NCBI RefSeq assembly: GCF_014850955.1
Contig: NZ_JACXSS010000001.1
Span: forward strand, 3,906,001-3,970,000
DNA: 64,000 nucleotides
Direction: 5' to 3'
Source of the DNA: Methylomonas albis
GTDB lineage: Bacteria; Pseudomonadota; Gammaproteobacteria; Methylococcales; Methylomonadaceae
The position numbers and the translations under genes are program-made. Of the stretch, positions 1 through 8,096 are shown piece by piece. Below the pieces are notes generated by a model. That model made no database searches. It was not told the origin of the DNA and saw only the letters and a list, made by a program, of their open reading frames with translations. Within the stretch, counting starts at the first letter, position 1, and each line of letters begins with the position of its first letter.

Positions 1-1
1 C

Positions 2-595
2 GGCGGCTTCGGCGGCTTGGTCAACGCCAGTTACGCTATGAATGCGATGGTGCACAACACCGCCTGGATTTCGGGACATTTCCATCTGATCTTCGGCGGC
101 ACCACCATCATCATGTACTTCGGCATCGCCTATTATTTATGGCCGATTTTGACCGGTAAACCGTTGTATTGCCCGTCAATGGCCATCGCCCAACTGTGGA
201 GCTGGTTCATCGGCATGATTATCATGACCACCCCATGGCATATATTGGGCTTGCTCGGTCAACCACGCCGCATCGATAGCGTCAATTACAACAATCTATT
301 AACCATTTCCTGGGAACCCTACGAAGTGACCATGATTTTTGGTGGTTTGATTTTGGTCGTTTCCGCCGGCATGCTGGTTTACAACCTTTATAAAACGCAT
401 CTCGGCAGCGAAAGCTATCAGGGTGAGGTGGAATATGCGGAACCGATTCATGCGGTCAAGGACTTGCCCGGCTATCTGAACAGCTTCACCTTATGGAATA
501 TCGTCATCGGCGTATTCATGCTGATTGCTTTCGGTTATCCAATCCTGCAATTCTTCTTGATGGAAACCTTTGGTTCAGGCAGATGGGGGGTCTGA
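2..595 (+). CDS. Haem-copper terminal oxidase subunit I, C-terminal part (probably B-type/ba3-like)
   Basis: The gene enters from the left edge with no start in the window; the frame is open from base 2. Subunit I is the membrane-embedded core that reduces O2 to water and pumps protons. The fragment shows helix X with its His-x-His haem ligands (SGHFHLIFGG, residues 24-33 of the fragment), then three or four more hydrophobic segments. The HNTAWISGHFH context resembles ba3-type (B-family) oxidases more than aa3 or cbb3 enzymes, but the discriminating N-terminal part is missing. The stop is 2 bases before a dihaem cytochrome c gene, so the two are probably co-transcribed and the cytochrome may feed the oxidase. 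Family is secure; subtype is an inference. Confidence 0.85.
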   Translation, partial: GGFGGLVNASYAMNAMVHNTAWISGHFHLIFGGTTIIMYFGIAYYLWPILTGKPLYCPSMAIAQLWSWFIGMIIMTTPWHILGLLGQPRRIDSVNYNNLLTISWEPYEVTMIFGGLILVVSAGMLVYNLYKTHLGSESYQGEVEYAEPIHAVKDLPGYLNSFTLWNIVIGVFMLIAFGYPILQFFLMETFGSGRWGV

Positions 596-597
596 TT

Positions 598-1245
598 ATG
601 AAAAAACTCATTCTAAGCGCAGCTTTATTGCTACCAAGCGCGGCATTTGCCCAGCCTTCCTCACAAGTCGCCTGGACCGCCGATCAGTTAAATTTCGTGA
701 AAGCCGGCAACCCGCAAAAAGGCGCGGAATTGGCCAAGACTTGCAGTGCCTGTCACGGCGAAAAAGGCATCAGTACCTCGGCGGCCTTCCCGTCGCTGGC
801 AGGGCAATTGCCGACTTATTTATACAAGCAATTGCAGGATTATGCAGATGGTAGTCGGGATAACGCGATGATGTCGGGTTTGGCTAAAACGCTCAGCAAG
901 CAAGATGCTGTCGATTTGGCGGCATGGTTTGGCTCACAACCGCCTGCGTTCCAATCGAGAACGGTGATGGTCTATGAAAACGCCGAAGCCTTGGTTAAAA
1001 ACGGTAGTCGCGAGCGGGTGCTACCACCTTGCGAAGTGTGCCATGGTGGTGCTGGCAAGGGCCAAGTGGTCGACATTCCAGCACTATCCGGCCAGAATGC
1101 CGATTACATTTCCGCCACACTGCATGCATTTAAGGACGGCGCAAGGCGCAACGACATCTATAGCCGGATGCGCATCATTGCTCAAGCCTTGACTGACAAC
1201 GAAATCAGCGAACTGGGTTATTACTACCAAAATATCAAAAAATAG
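598..1245 (+). CDS. Periplasmic dihaem cytochrome c (c4/c553-like)
   Basis: This 215-residue protein has a Sec signal peptide (MKKLILSAALLLPSAAFA, cleavage after residue 18) and two CxxCH haem c sites: CSACH at residues 49-53 and CEVCH at 145-149. The twofold domain layout resembles cytochrome c4 and related electron carriers. The start at 598 is chosen because a longer reading frame overlaps the oxidase gene and would bury the signal peptide. It begins 2 bases after the oxidase subunit I stop, so it is probably the periplasmic electron donor to that oxidase or an accessory subunit. The haem sites are seen directly; the electron-donor role is inferred from position. Confidence 0.88.
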   Translation: MKKLILSAALLLPSAAFAQPSSQVAWTADQLNFVKAGNPQKGAELAKTCSACHGEKGISTSAAFPSLAGQLPTYLYKQLQDYADGSRDNAMMSGLAKTLSKQDAVDLAAWFGSQPPAFQSRTVMVYENAEALVKNGSRERVLPPCEVCHGGAGKGQVVDIPALSGQNADYISATLHAFKDGARRNDIYSRMRIIAQALTDNEISELGYYYQNIKK

Positions 1246-1336
1246 TAATATGCTTGGCACGGGAGGCAGGACTTTTGCTTCCCGCTTAAAGTCTTGCGCT
1301 AAACGATACCATCCTCAATAACCCGGAATAGCATCT

Positions 1337-2128
1337 ATGTCTGATCGCAACGAAACACCCGTTAAATATGCCTATAAAGGCGCTAATCTGATCAGTTTCG
1401 GCCTCTCGATCAAACTCTTGTTCACCGGTTATTTAACCACGATAGCAGCCGGATACCTGATGGCGCTCATCCAGATCTTGTTTACCCACGGCATGGCCGA
1501 CGGCAAATTCGGTTTGTCGATGGACGATATTGTCTACAGCTACTACGGTGACCGCTCCGGCTCAGTATTGGAATCCAAACTAAACGGTTCGATGAAATAC
1601 AATGCGCCGGAACAGGAGCGTTTCAAAATCATTCAATGGGTCAGGGATGGTGCCGACGAAGTGGTTTACAACAAGGACATCAAACCTATTGTCGATCAAT
1701 TTTGCACGGGCTGTCATGGCGTTAATGCGGGTTCACTACCCGATTTCACTAAATTCGGAACACTAAAAAAACTCACCGAATCGAATGAAGGCGCCACGTT
1801 TCAATCGCTAACGCGACTCTCGCACATCCATTTGTTCGGCATCAGTTTTATTTTTATGTTTGTCGGCATTATTTTCAGCTTCAGTACCGGTGTGCCTTGC
1901 AAATATAAATACCCGGCTATCGTCATGCCATATTTGTTTCTACTGATCGACATCGCCTCGTGGTGGCTGACCAAACTTAATCCGCACTTTGCCTTATTGG
2001 TGTTCGTCGCCGGTGCCGGGTTAGGCGTTTCCTTTGCTTTTATGTGGACAGTATCGATGTATCAGATGTGGATACTGGGGGGCATTCTGAAACAATCGGA
2101 CCGACGCAATGCAATATTGCGCGACTAA
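1337..2128 (+). CDS. Membrane protein with a single haem c motif, oxidase-associated, function unknown
   Basis: This 263-residue protein has hydrophobic segments at about 22-50, 165-185, 190-210 and 220-245. Between the first and second lies a soluble loop with one CxxCH motif (CTGCH, residues 123-127), predicted to sit on the periplasmic side and to carry haem c. Histidines in LSHIHLFGIS (162-171), at the start of the second segment, could be further ligands. I do not recognise a named family. It lies 91 bases after the cytochrome c gene in the same direction, which suggests membrane-anchored electron transfer around the oxidase. Coding status is good; function is unknown. Confidence 0.75.
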   Translation: MSDRNETPVKYAYKGANLISFGLSIKLLFTGYLTTIAAGYLMALIQILFTHGMADGKFGLSMDDIVYSYYGDRSGSVLESKLNGSMKYNAPEQERFKIIQWVRDGADEVVYNKDIKPIVDQFCTGCHGVNAGSLPDFTKFGTLKKLTESNEGATFQSLTRLSHIHLFGISFIFMFVGIIFSFSTGVPCKYKYPAIVMPYLFLLIDIASWWLTKLNPHFALLVFVAGAGLGVSFAFMWTVSMYQMWILGGILKQSDRRNAILRD

Positions 2129-2144
2129 TACTAAATTGACTGAA

Positions 2145-2172
2145 GGGCGCTGGATAATTTAACTAAGCGCCC
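2145..2172. terminator. Hairpin between convergent genes, possible terminator
   Basis: A 7-bp perfect stem (GGGCGCT / AGCGCCC) encloses a 14-base AT-rich loop. It lies between the rightward cytochrome-type gene and the leftward HDOD gene. There is no clear T-run on either side, so Rho-independent termination is uncertain. Confidence 0.35.
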
Positions 2173-2214
2173 GCTTGAAACTAACAGCGGTAAGGCAAAC
2201 GCCGCTGCCTTAAT

Positions 2215-3141
2215 TTAATCGGTAAGTTGTTCGGCAGTCGCCAGAATTTTCACTAGCTCGTCATTCTGGCTGTCGAGTATTTCCAAACAAACCGTCTCAT
2301 CCAAACCCAGTAGTTCCGGCACGTCTTCAGGACAAACCTGGTTCGCCGCATCGCCTATTCCTAAGCGTCCCAGCAGACAATCGCTATAAAACGTCAACAG
2401 ATTAAGTTGATAGTTTTCGCCGCGATAGCACGGGTTGTGATGGTGATAGACTATGTCGGTAATCATGCGCGGCATGGACCACACATTCATTAGCCAAGCA
2501 CCAATTTCCGCATGATTAAGGCCAAAGGCGAAGGTTTCCAGATTGAAAATCGCCAGACTGGGGTTAGCGTTGATCAAGCCGCTCAAATAGCTAAATTCCT
2601 CAGGAAAACGATGCCCTAATAACGGGAAACCGATATTGTGCATCAAGCCGGCTAAAAACAAGGCTTGCGGCTCCGGCCGCGCGGCGGCTGGCATGGCAGC
2701 GGCCAACTGCCCCATCAAACGGGTACTGGCCAAAGCATGGGTCCAAAACATCCGCGTGCCAATCTGTCCTTCCTTGGGCGATTTCAGCGGCGCCAGCACC
2801 GCTAAACCCAACGCCAAATCCAATACAAAATCAAATCCCAGTACGCGGTTAATCGCATCGTGCACGGTCGTTATCTGGCCGCGATAACCATAGAGCGCGG
2901 AACTCGCCCAACGGGTAATTTGCGCGGTCAGTAAGGGGTCCAGCTCGATGATGTCCGCCAATTTACGGGCATCGGCGCTGGGGTCGGCGATCAGATTTAA
3001 TATGCGCAACGCGCTACCCGGCAAGGGCGGCAAGGCCTTAATCTGAGCAATGGTTTCGCGCATATCGCGCGGCGGGGTTAAACCATTCCGCTGCCGGCTG
3101 CCAATATTATCGAGCGTCCAGTTTATCAGGTTGGATTCCAT
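2215..3141 (-). CDS. HDOD domain protein
   Basis: HDOD proteins are catalytically degenerate HD-domain relatives that act as signalling or scaffold proteins. The ALPPLPGSALRILNLIADP stretch near residue 35 and the long helical region that follows are typical of the family. The HD-type residues are only partly kept (MHNIG near residue 167, LNHAEIG near 209). ATG codons sit at 3144 and 3141; the second is better spaced from the GGAG upstream. It follows the sigma-54 activator gene by only 11-14 bases on the same strand, so it is probably in one operon and may act downstream of that regulator. No catalytic domain is fused to it. Its target is unknown. Confidence 0.82.
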   Translation of the reverse strand: MESNLINWTLDNIGSRQRNGLTPPRDMRETIAQIKALPPLPGSALRILNLIADPSADARKLADIIELDPLLTAQITRWASSALYGYRGQITTVHDAINRVLGFDFVLDLALGLAVLAPLKSPKEGQIGTRMFWTHALASTRLMGQLAAAMPAAARPEPQALFLAGLMHNIGFPLLGHRFPEEFSYLSGLINANPSLAIFNLETFAFGLNHAEIGAWLMNVWSMPRMITDIVYHHHNPCYRGENYQLNLLTFYSDCLLGRLGIGDAANQVCPEDVPELLGLDETVCLEILDSQNDELVKILATAEQLTD

Positions 3142-3155
3142 CATTGCTCCGCCGC

Positions 3156-4460
3156 CTAAGTCAGATTAAGTCGGTTAAGTTTACGATACAGCGTGCGTTC
3201 GCTGATATTCATTTCCGCCGCAATCAATTTGCGATTCCCCTGGTACTTGCTAATCAAGCTATTGATGAACTCCGCCTCGAACTGCGCCATACTGTTAACC
3301 GGCAAGGGATGTGCGTCACCAGTAGGTCTACTGTCATCGGCAGGCTCAACATTACCCTGGCGCTGCATGAAATAAATGTCGGCTTCTTGAATGCTCTTAT
3401 CCTGGCACAATCCGGCCGCCAGTTGCAGACAGTTTCTCAGCTCGCGAATATTGCCCGGCCAACCATACTGGATAAGCTTAATCAAGGCCGATTGCGTGAT
3501 CGTATAGCCGCTATCAGCGTTAATGCTCAACTGCTCTAAAAAATGATCTATCAACAATGGCAGATCCTGTCTACGCTGCCGCAATGGCGGCACTTCGACC
3601 GGAAACACCGACAGCCGGTAAAACAAATCTTCGCGAAACCGACCGGTTTTGACCATATCGGCCAAATTTCTATGTGTGGCGCAAACCACCCTGACATTGG
3701 CTTTGTGCATCGACGTGCCGCCTACTCGTCGAAATTGACCGCTTTCCAAAGCTCGCAATAGTTTGGGCTGTTGCGATAGCGGTAGATCGCCTATCTCATC
3801 GAAGAACAAAGTGCCATTATTGGCTAATTCGAACAAGCCTTTTTTTGCGGTTATAGCGCCAGTGAAAGCCCCTTTTTCATGCCCAAACAATTCGCTTTCA
3901 AATAATTCTTCGCCGAGGATCGTACAATCGACAATCACAAAATCACCTTCTGCCTGCTTGGAATGGCGATGCACAAACTCGGCAGCCAGTTCCTTGCCCG
4001 TGCCGGTTTCGCCGAGCAATAGCACTGGCGCTTGCGTGTCGGCCGCCTGTTGCAGCCGGGCTTTGTACTGAGCAAATACCGTCGACTTACCAATCATAGC
4101 CGGTTCGTCGTCGCCTCTAGCCGAAGCCTTTTTCAACACTGTTAGCGTTTCGCCCAAGTATAAGGTCGCATCAGCATCCAGCAACGGAAAACCGCGCGCA
4201 CTGAATAAGCGCTGGGAACCTGAATCGATCTTGTCGGCAAAGATCCCGGCATAAGCCTCCAGGGTTTGAAACAGGCGTTGGTGGCGACAATCGCGACCGT
4301 CGACACAACAAGGTTGACCGACCATATTCTCTCGGATTACGCCAAAACTATTTTCCCAAGCACGATTCACCGCCACGATACGTAAGTCGGCGCCTATTAT
4401 AATCAGCGGTAGATCATGGGTTTCCAGCAATGATTCCAGCGTAAAAGCACTTTGCGGCAT
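3156..4460 (-). CDS. Sigma-54 activator with N-terminal PAS domain
   Basis: This 434-residue enhancer-binding protein opens sigma-54 promoters. A PAS domain spans about 10-110 and carries a cysteine-rich patch (PCCVDGRDCRH, 50-60) that could sense redox state or bind a metal or cofactor. The AAA+ domain spans about 125-355, with Walker A GETGTGKE (150-157), the sigma-54 contact motif GAFTGA (197-202) and Walker B FFDE near 220. A Fis-type helix-turn-helix closes the protein (ISERTLYRKLNRL). There is no receiver domain, so it is a one-component or partner-sensing regulator. It is divergent from a PEP-CTERM gene whose upstream region holds a near-consensus sigma-54 site, which makes that gene a likely target. 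Confidence 0.9.
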   Translation of the reverse strand: MPQSAFTLESLLETHDLPLIIIGADLRIVAVNRAWENSFGVIRENMVGQPCCVDGRDCRHQRLFQTLEAYAGIFADKIDSGSQRLFSARGFPLLDADATLYLGETLTVLKKASARGDDEPAMIGKSTVFAQYKARLQQAADTQAPVLLLGETGTGKELAAEFVHRHSKQAEGDFVIVDCTILGEELFESELFGHEKGAFTGAITAKKGLFELANNGTLFFDEIGDLPLSQQPKLLRALESGQFRRVGGTSMHKANVRVVCATHRNLADMVKTGRFREDLFYRLSVFPVEVPPLRQRRQDLPLLIDHFLEQLSINADSGYTITQSALIKLIQYGWPGNIRELRNCLQLAAGLCQDKSIQEADIYFMQRQGNVEPADDSRPTGDAHPLPVNSMAQFEAEFINSLISKYQGNRKLIAAEMNISERTLYRKLNRLNLT

Positions 4461-4608
4461 AAATTCCTATCAATGTTTTCTGAGTTGGAAACGTCTACTG
4501 ACAGCCCTTGTAAGTCACTATGCCAAAGTCGTCATGACTATTGCCAGTGTTGTCAGCATCTTAAAGGCCATTTTAACTAGAAACGGCGCAAACCAAGGCC
4601 TATAGCGC

Positions 4609-4624
4609 TTGGCATCAATCTTGT
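4609..4624 (+). promoter_or_regulatory. Candidate sigma-54 promoter of the PEP-CTERM gene at 4666
   Basis: The sequence TTGGCATCAATCTTGT keeps the -24 TGGCA and has GG-N10-GT, so the -12 element differs from consensus GC by one base. The predicted start is near 4636, about 30 bases before the ATG at 4666. The divergent neighbour is a sigma-54 activator, which supports the call. A near-palindrome AGTCGTCATGACT lies upstream at about 4527-4539 and could be an activator site. Confidence 0.5.
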
Positions 4625-4665
4625 TATACCGGTAAGGATAACCTATTCATCATCAAGGGACATCC

Positions 4666-5481
4666 ATGAAAGTTCGCCACCTACCGATACTAATGAGCAT
4701 TTGTTTTAGCTTTAATGCAAACGCAGCCAGCATAACCATAGACGGCGATCTCGCCGACTGGGGGTTACATAAAAATGGCAATAAGGCCGATTGGCTTCCC
4801 AATCCCTCGCTAGTACCCGCCTCACAATACACCGTGGAAGATCAAACCGGCCATTCCGGCGCGCGTTTATTTCCCGGCTACGGCGGTCAAGCTTACGATG
4901 CGGAAGCATTTTACATCGCAATGGACTCGACTAATTTGTATCTAGCGCTGGTTACCGGCCTATCTCCCAATACCGTAAACGACCCGGCCCATAATAGCTA
5001 TGGTGCAGGCGATTTTGCGTTCGATTTCGGTGGCGACGGAACATTTGAATTTGGCGTGGAAACAACAGGTAGCCAAGCCGGCAGTATCTACAGAGTCAGT
5101 GCCTGGGACTATGGACTTTGGGATACTAGTGGCAACTACAATCCCGGCAACCCCGACCCCAGCCATCCAACATCAATCAAGACCGGCACCCTGGTCAGTA
5201 ACCTTGGACAGCTGATATACACCAGCAACCCATTTAAGAACATGGGAATTTTTAACGATGACAAACACTATGTGATCGAAGCGTCGATACCACTAATTGC
5301 ATTTAGCGGATTTTCGGGAAAGTTTGACGTGCAGTGGACGATGAATTGCGCCAACGACGCGATAGCCGTTGACCCTATACTAAGTACCGTTCCTGAACCC
5401 AACTCTGTCCTACTGTTGTCGGCCGGCTTGCTGGGCTTTCTCTCTATGCGCAGGAACAACTACCTGCTCGCCAGGGCTTAA
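4666..5481 (+). CDS. PEP-CTERM sorted exported protein
   Basis: This 271-residue secreted protein has a Sec signal peptide (residues 1-20, ending NANA) and a C-terminal PEP-CTERM sorting tag: VPEP at 242-245, a hydrophobic helix, and the basic MRRN near 261-264. Such proteins are cut and anchored or released by an exosortase in strains that make exopolysaccharide. The mature protein begins ITIDGDLADWG, which resembles the opening of CBM9/DOMON-like beta-sandwich domains, so carbohydrate or surface binding is possible. The ATG has an AAGGGA ribosome site 6 bases upstream. It probably depends on sigma-54 and the divergent activator. The exosortase is not in this window. Confidence 0.85.
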   Translation: MKVRHLPILMSICFSFNANAASITIDGDLADWGLHKNGNKADWLPNPSLVPASQYTVEDQTGHSGARLFPGYGGQAYDAEAFYIAMDSTNLYLALVTGLSPNTVNDPAHNSYGAGDFAFDFGGDGTFEFGVETTGSQAGSIYRVSAWDYGLWDTSGNYNPGNPDPSHPTSIKTGTLVSNLGQLIYTSNPFKNMGIFNDDKHYVIEASIPLIAFSGFSGKFDVQWTMNCANDAIAVDPILSTVPEPNSVLLLSAGLLGFLSMRRNNYLLARA

Positions 5482-5510
5482 CTGATCTCTATTGTCTGAT
5501 TGGATCTAAA

Positions 5511-5542
5511 CGGGGCTGGCAATCGGCCCCGCTCAGTTTTTT
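5511..5542. terminator. Terminator between the PEP-CTERM gene and bfr, possibly bidirectional
   Basis: A CGGGGC / GCCCCG stem (5511-5516 with 5526-5531, 9-base loop) is followed by TTTTTT at 5537-5542. A second short stem (CTCAG...CTGAG, from 5532) overlaps the T-run. The genes on both sides converge here, so the structure may stop transcription from both directions. Confidence 0.6.
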
Positions 5543-5555
5543 GACTGAGGTGTAA

Positions 5556-6020
5556 TTACATCTGCGATTGCAGATAGTTTTGAATACCGACTTTTTCGAT
5601 CAGGTCCATCTGGGTTTCCAACCAATCGACATGCTCTTCTTCGTTTTCCAAAATGTGCTCGAACAATTCCCTGGTGACGTAGTCGTTAATGCTTTCACAA
5701 TAAGCGATCGCCTCTCTCAATAAAGGCAAAGCCAGATGTTCCAATTTAAGATCGCATTCCAGCATTTCTTTGGGATTTTCGCCTATCATCAATCTGCCCA
5801 GGCTTTGCAGATTGGGCAAACCTTCCAGAAATAAAATCCTTTCGATCAATTGATCCGCGTGTTTCATCTCGTCAATCGATTCGTGATATTCCTTTTCATT
5901 TAGCTTTTGAAAGCCCCAGTTTTTGAACATACGGGCGTGCAAAAAATATTGATTGATGGCCGTTAATTCATTTTCTAGTGCTTTATTTAAAAATTCGATA
6001 ACTTTTTTATCGCCTTGCAT
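5556..6020 (-). CDS. bfr: Bacterioferritin
   Basis: This is a 154-residue ferritin-like four-helix subunit of usual length. The iron ligands of the diiron site are visible: Glu in [11 protein letters not shown] near residue 18, and Glu and His around [11 protein letters not shown] near 46-56. The Met in the same stretch would bind the intersubunit haem. It oxidises Fe(II) and stores the iron in the cytoplasm. It is the last gene of a tight leftward series, one base after bfd. Position downstream of the Rnf genes suggests that iron storage is expressed together with nitrogen fixation functions. Confidence 0.93.
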   Translation of the reverse strand: MQGDKKVIEFLNKALENELTAINQYFLHARMFKNWGFQKLNEKEYHESIDEMKHADQLIERILFLEGLPNLQSLGRLMIGENPKEMLECDLKLEHLALPLLREAIAYCESINDYVTRELFEHILENEEEHVDWLETQMDLIEKVGIQNYLQSQM

Positions 6021-6021
6021 G

Positions 6022-6243
6022 TCAAATCTCCCGGGTTTTAGTGATTAGTTGTGCGTCATTGGCAGCCTGCAATAGCCGACATGCATTTTTTCTATCCAAA
6101 ATTTGCGCAATATCCTTGTTGCATTTACCGCAATCGCCACCGACGCCGAAACATTGAAGCAACTGTTTTCGCGAGCATAACCCGCTATCTATAGCTGCAT
6201 CAAGCTGACTGTCGGTTACGGCTTTGCAGACACAAACGTACAT
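6022..6243 (-). CDS. bfd: Bacterioferritin-associated ferredoxin
   Basis: This 73-residue protein has the [2Fe-2S] pattern Cys4-x-Cys6 and Cys38-x2-Cys41 of the Bfd/BFD-like family. Bfd docks on bacterioferritin and delivers electrons that release stored iron as Fe(II). It sits one base upstream of bfr, its partner, and three bases after the RnfH-family gene. The C-terminal 20 residues beyond the BFD fold are unremarkable. Confidence 0.92.
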   Translation of the reverse strand: MYVCVCKAVTDSQLDAAIDSGLCSRKQLLQCFGVGGDCGKCNKDIAQILDRKNACRLLQAANDAQLITKTREI

Positions 6244-6246
6244 AGG

Positions 6247-6510
6247 CTAGGCCGCCCGCCTCCGCTGGACTTGCGCGGGATCGGCGGTGATTTTACGATA
6301 AATCTCCACTCGGTCGCCTTCCTTGACCGGCGCATCCAACTTAGCCAGTTTACCGAAAATCCCAACTTTTTGGCTTTCCAGATCGATCTCCGGATACTGT
6401 GTCAATACGCCGGACAATTCAATAGCTTCGGCGATGGTACTACCTTCCGGCACCTCTAATCTCAACCAGATTTGCCTATCTGCCTGCGCATAACATACAC
6501 CCACATTCAT
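6247..6510 (-). CDS. rnfH: RnfH family protein
   Basis: This 87-residue protein has a beta-grasp (ubiquitin-like) pattern with the RnfH signatures VEIYRKITADPAQVQRRRA near the C-terminus and GSTIAEAIELSG in the N-terminal half. RnfH proteins accompany rnf operons in nitrogen-fixing bacteria; their biochemical role is not settled. Spacing is 3 bases to rnfE upstream and 3 bases to bfd downstream, so it is translated from the same transcript. Confidence 0.9.
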   Translation of the reverse strand: MNVGVCYAQADRQIWLRLEVPEGSTIAEAIELSGVLTQYPEIDLESQKVGIFGKLAKLDAPVKEGDRVEIYRKITADPAQVQRRRAA

Positions 6511-6513
6511 GGT

Positions 6514-7224
6514 TTACGCTCCTTCTTCCAAGACAATCACATCAATCATGCTAGGTTCGGTACTCTTGGCGACGGCTTTCCGGTCAAACAACCGTTTCAG
6601 CGCCACCATGAAACCCAACATGATGAAACCGCCCGGCGGCAAAGCCATTAACAAAAAGCCTTTGTATTCCGGGATCAAGGTTGTTTCCAAAAACCGGAAA
6701 CTTTCACCCAGCAGCACCGACGCGTTTGCAAACAAAGTGCCGGCCGAGCTAATCTCCCGCATTGCCCCCAGCACCACCATCGCTGCAGTAAAACCCACGC
6801 CCATCATCAAACCGTCCCACATCGACGGCATCACCGGTTGCTTGGAGGCAAATGCTTCAGCACGGCCGAGAATAACGCAATTGGTGACGATTAGCGGAAT
6901 AAACAAGCCCAACACCTTATGCAGTTCGTGCATCCAGGCGTTCAGAAAAATATCCACTAAGGTGACCAATGCGGCAATCAACAACACAAAAATGGGGATA
7001 CGAATTTCCGAAGGTATCAGATGCCGGCTCACCGACACTGCGGCATTGGAGGCCACCATCACCACCATGGTTGCCAAGCCCATACCCAAGCCGTTGGTAG
7101 CTGTACCAGTCACCGCCAGCAAAGGACACAACGCCAGGTTCTGAGTCAGCACCACGTTGTTATCCCACAGGCCGTCGCGGGCGATTTTTCTATATTGCTC
7201 TGAAAACAGAATCGAAAGATTCAT
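6514..7224 (-). CDS. rnfE: Rnf electron transport complex subunit E
   Basis: This 236-residue integral membrane subunit has about six hydrophobic helices. It is homologous to RnfA and NqrD/NqrE, with the family NLALCPLLAVTGTA and PLIVTNCVILGRAEAFA stretches; their cysteines help hold an iron-sulfur centre at the RnfA/RnfE interface. Rnf couples electron flow between NADH and ferredoxin to ion movement across the membrane. It is separated from rnfG by 111 bases with hairpins, unlike the other tight junctions of the operon. Confidence 0.95.
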   Translation of the reverse strand: MNLSILFSEQYRKIARDGLWDNNVVLTQNLALCPLLAVTGTATNGLGMGLATMVVMVASNAAVSVSRHLIPSEIRIPIFVLLIAALVTLVDIFLNAWMHELHKVLGLFIPLIVTNCVILGRAEAFASKQPVMPSMWDGLMMGVGFTAAMVVLGAMREISSAGTLFANASVLLGESFRFLETTLIPEYKGFLLMALPPGGFIMLGFMVALKRLFDRKAVAKSTEPSMIDVIVLEEGA

Positions 7225-7269
7225 GATGGTTTCTCCAAAAACTCAGCAAACTTGGCATCGAGCGAGGTT

Positions 7270-7324
7270 GTGCTCGGAGTGCAGCACCGAGCACCGACTT
7301 CTAAATTTCCGTCGCCACGGCGAC
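7270..7324 (-). other. Two hairpins in the rnfG-rnfE spacer
   Basis: Stem 1 is GTGCTCGG / CCGAGCAC (7270-7277 with 7287-7294, 9-base loop). Stem 2 is GTCGCC / GGCGAC (7311-7316 with 7319-7324), which would fold as a 4-bp stem with a 6-base loop. There is no T-run, so this looks more like an mRNA processing or stability element inside the operon than a terminator. Confidence 0.4.
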
Positions 7325-7335
7325 ATATATCAAAA

Positions 7336-8088
7336 CTATGGACTGGAATTTCCAGCAGCCCCCAGCAACTCCGCCTGATGCACTTTATAAAAATCCAATC
7401 CCCGTTTGATGGCCTGCACGACCTTGCGCGGCGTAATCGTCGCCCCGCTAAACTGATCGAACACCCCGCCATCTTTTTTTACCGCCCATTGTTCGACGGC
7501 CAGGTTATTCAAAGATTTGCCGTTGAAGGACAGAACCCATTTGGATTTGGTCACCTCTATCTTATCGCCTAAGCCCGGCGTCTCGACATGAGCGATAACC
7601 CGCACGCCCAGGATTTCGCCTTTACTATCAACACCCATCACTAAGCTGATCGGCCCGGCGTAACCATCAGGTGCGACGAATTTAAAACAAACGGCATTAA
7701 CCGCACCTTGCTTTTTAGCCAGATAGACTTCGGTTTGTTCCGCGCCCAGATTGGCGTCGGCAGAAGGCAGCTGCACGCTGTCTTTCAGTAAATCGTTATC
7801 GTAAAGCTCTGCTGGAACGACTTGCTCCAGATTAGCCTTTAGATCTTCCTGCAAACGCTGCTCAATCACACCACGCGTCGCTAGATCCGCAACACCCAAT
7901 AAAATCGCAGCCAACAGTGCGAAGCCACCCAACACTCCGGCCTGATACTGTAATAGCGGTCGCAATTGTTCCAAATGCGCCGGCTCCAGCCACACAGCTA
8001 AATTTTGCTTAAAGCGTTTCAAGGTACGCACTGCGTACCCGACATATTGGTTCGCTTTTGGAGGAGTTTTAGCGGGTTCGGAATTCAT
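7336..8088 (-). CDS. rnfG: Rnf electron transport complex subunit G
   Basis: This 250-residue subunit has one N-terminal membrane anchor (about residues 50-70) and a periplasmic FMN-binding domain. The covalent flavin site SGAT is present (FSGATITP), with the attachment threonine at residue 217. The start ATG at 8088 gives a cytoplasmic leader of about 45 residues, slightly longer than in many homologues. It lies between rnfD (8 bases) and rnfE (111 bases). Confidence 0.95.
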   Translation of the reverse strand: MNSEPAKTPPKANQYVGYAVRTLKRFKQNLAVWLEPAHLEQLRPLLQYQAGVLGGFALLAAILLGVADLATRGVIEQRLQEDLKANLEQVVPAELYDNDLLKDSVQLPSADANLGAEQTEVYLAKKQGAVNAVCFKFVAPDGYAGPISLVMGVDSKGEILGVRVIAHVETPGLGDKIEVTKSKWVLSFNGKSLNNLAVEQWAVKKDGGVFDQFSGATITPRKVVQAIKRGLDFYKVHQAELLGAAGNSSP

Positions 8089-8096
8089 GGCCGATC

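Noticed and set aside
6509-7144. Open frame of 211 codons opposite rnfE
   Set aside because: Antisense shadow of a conserved membrane gene; no ribosome site or recognisable domain.
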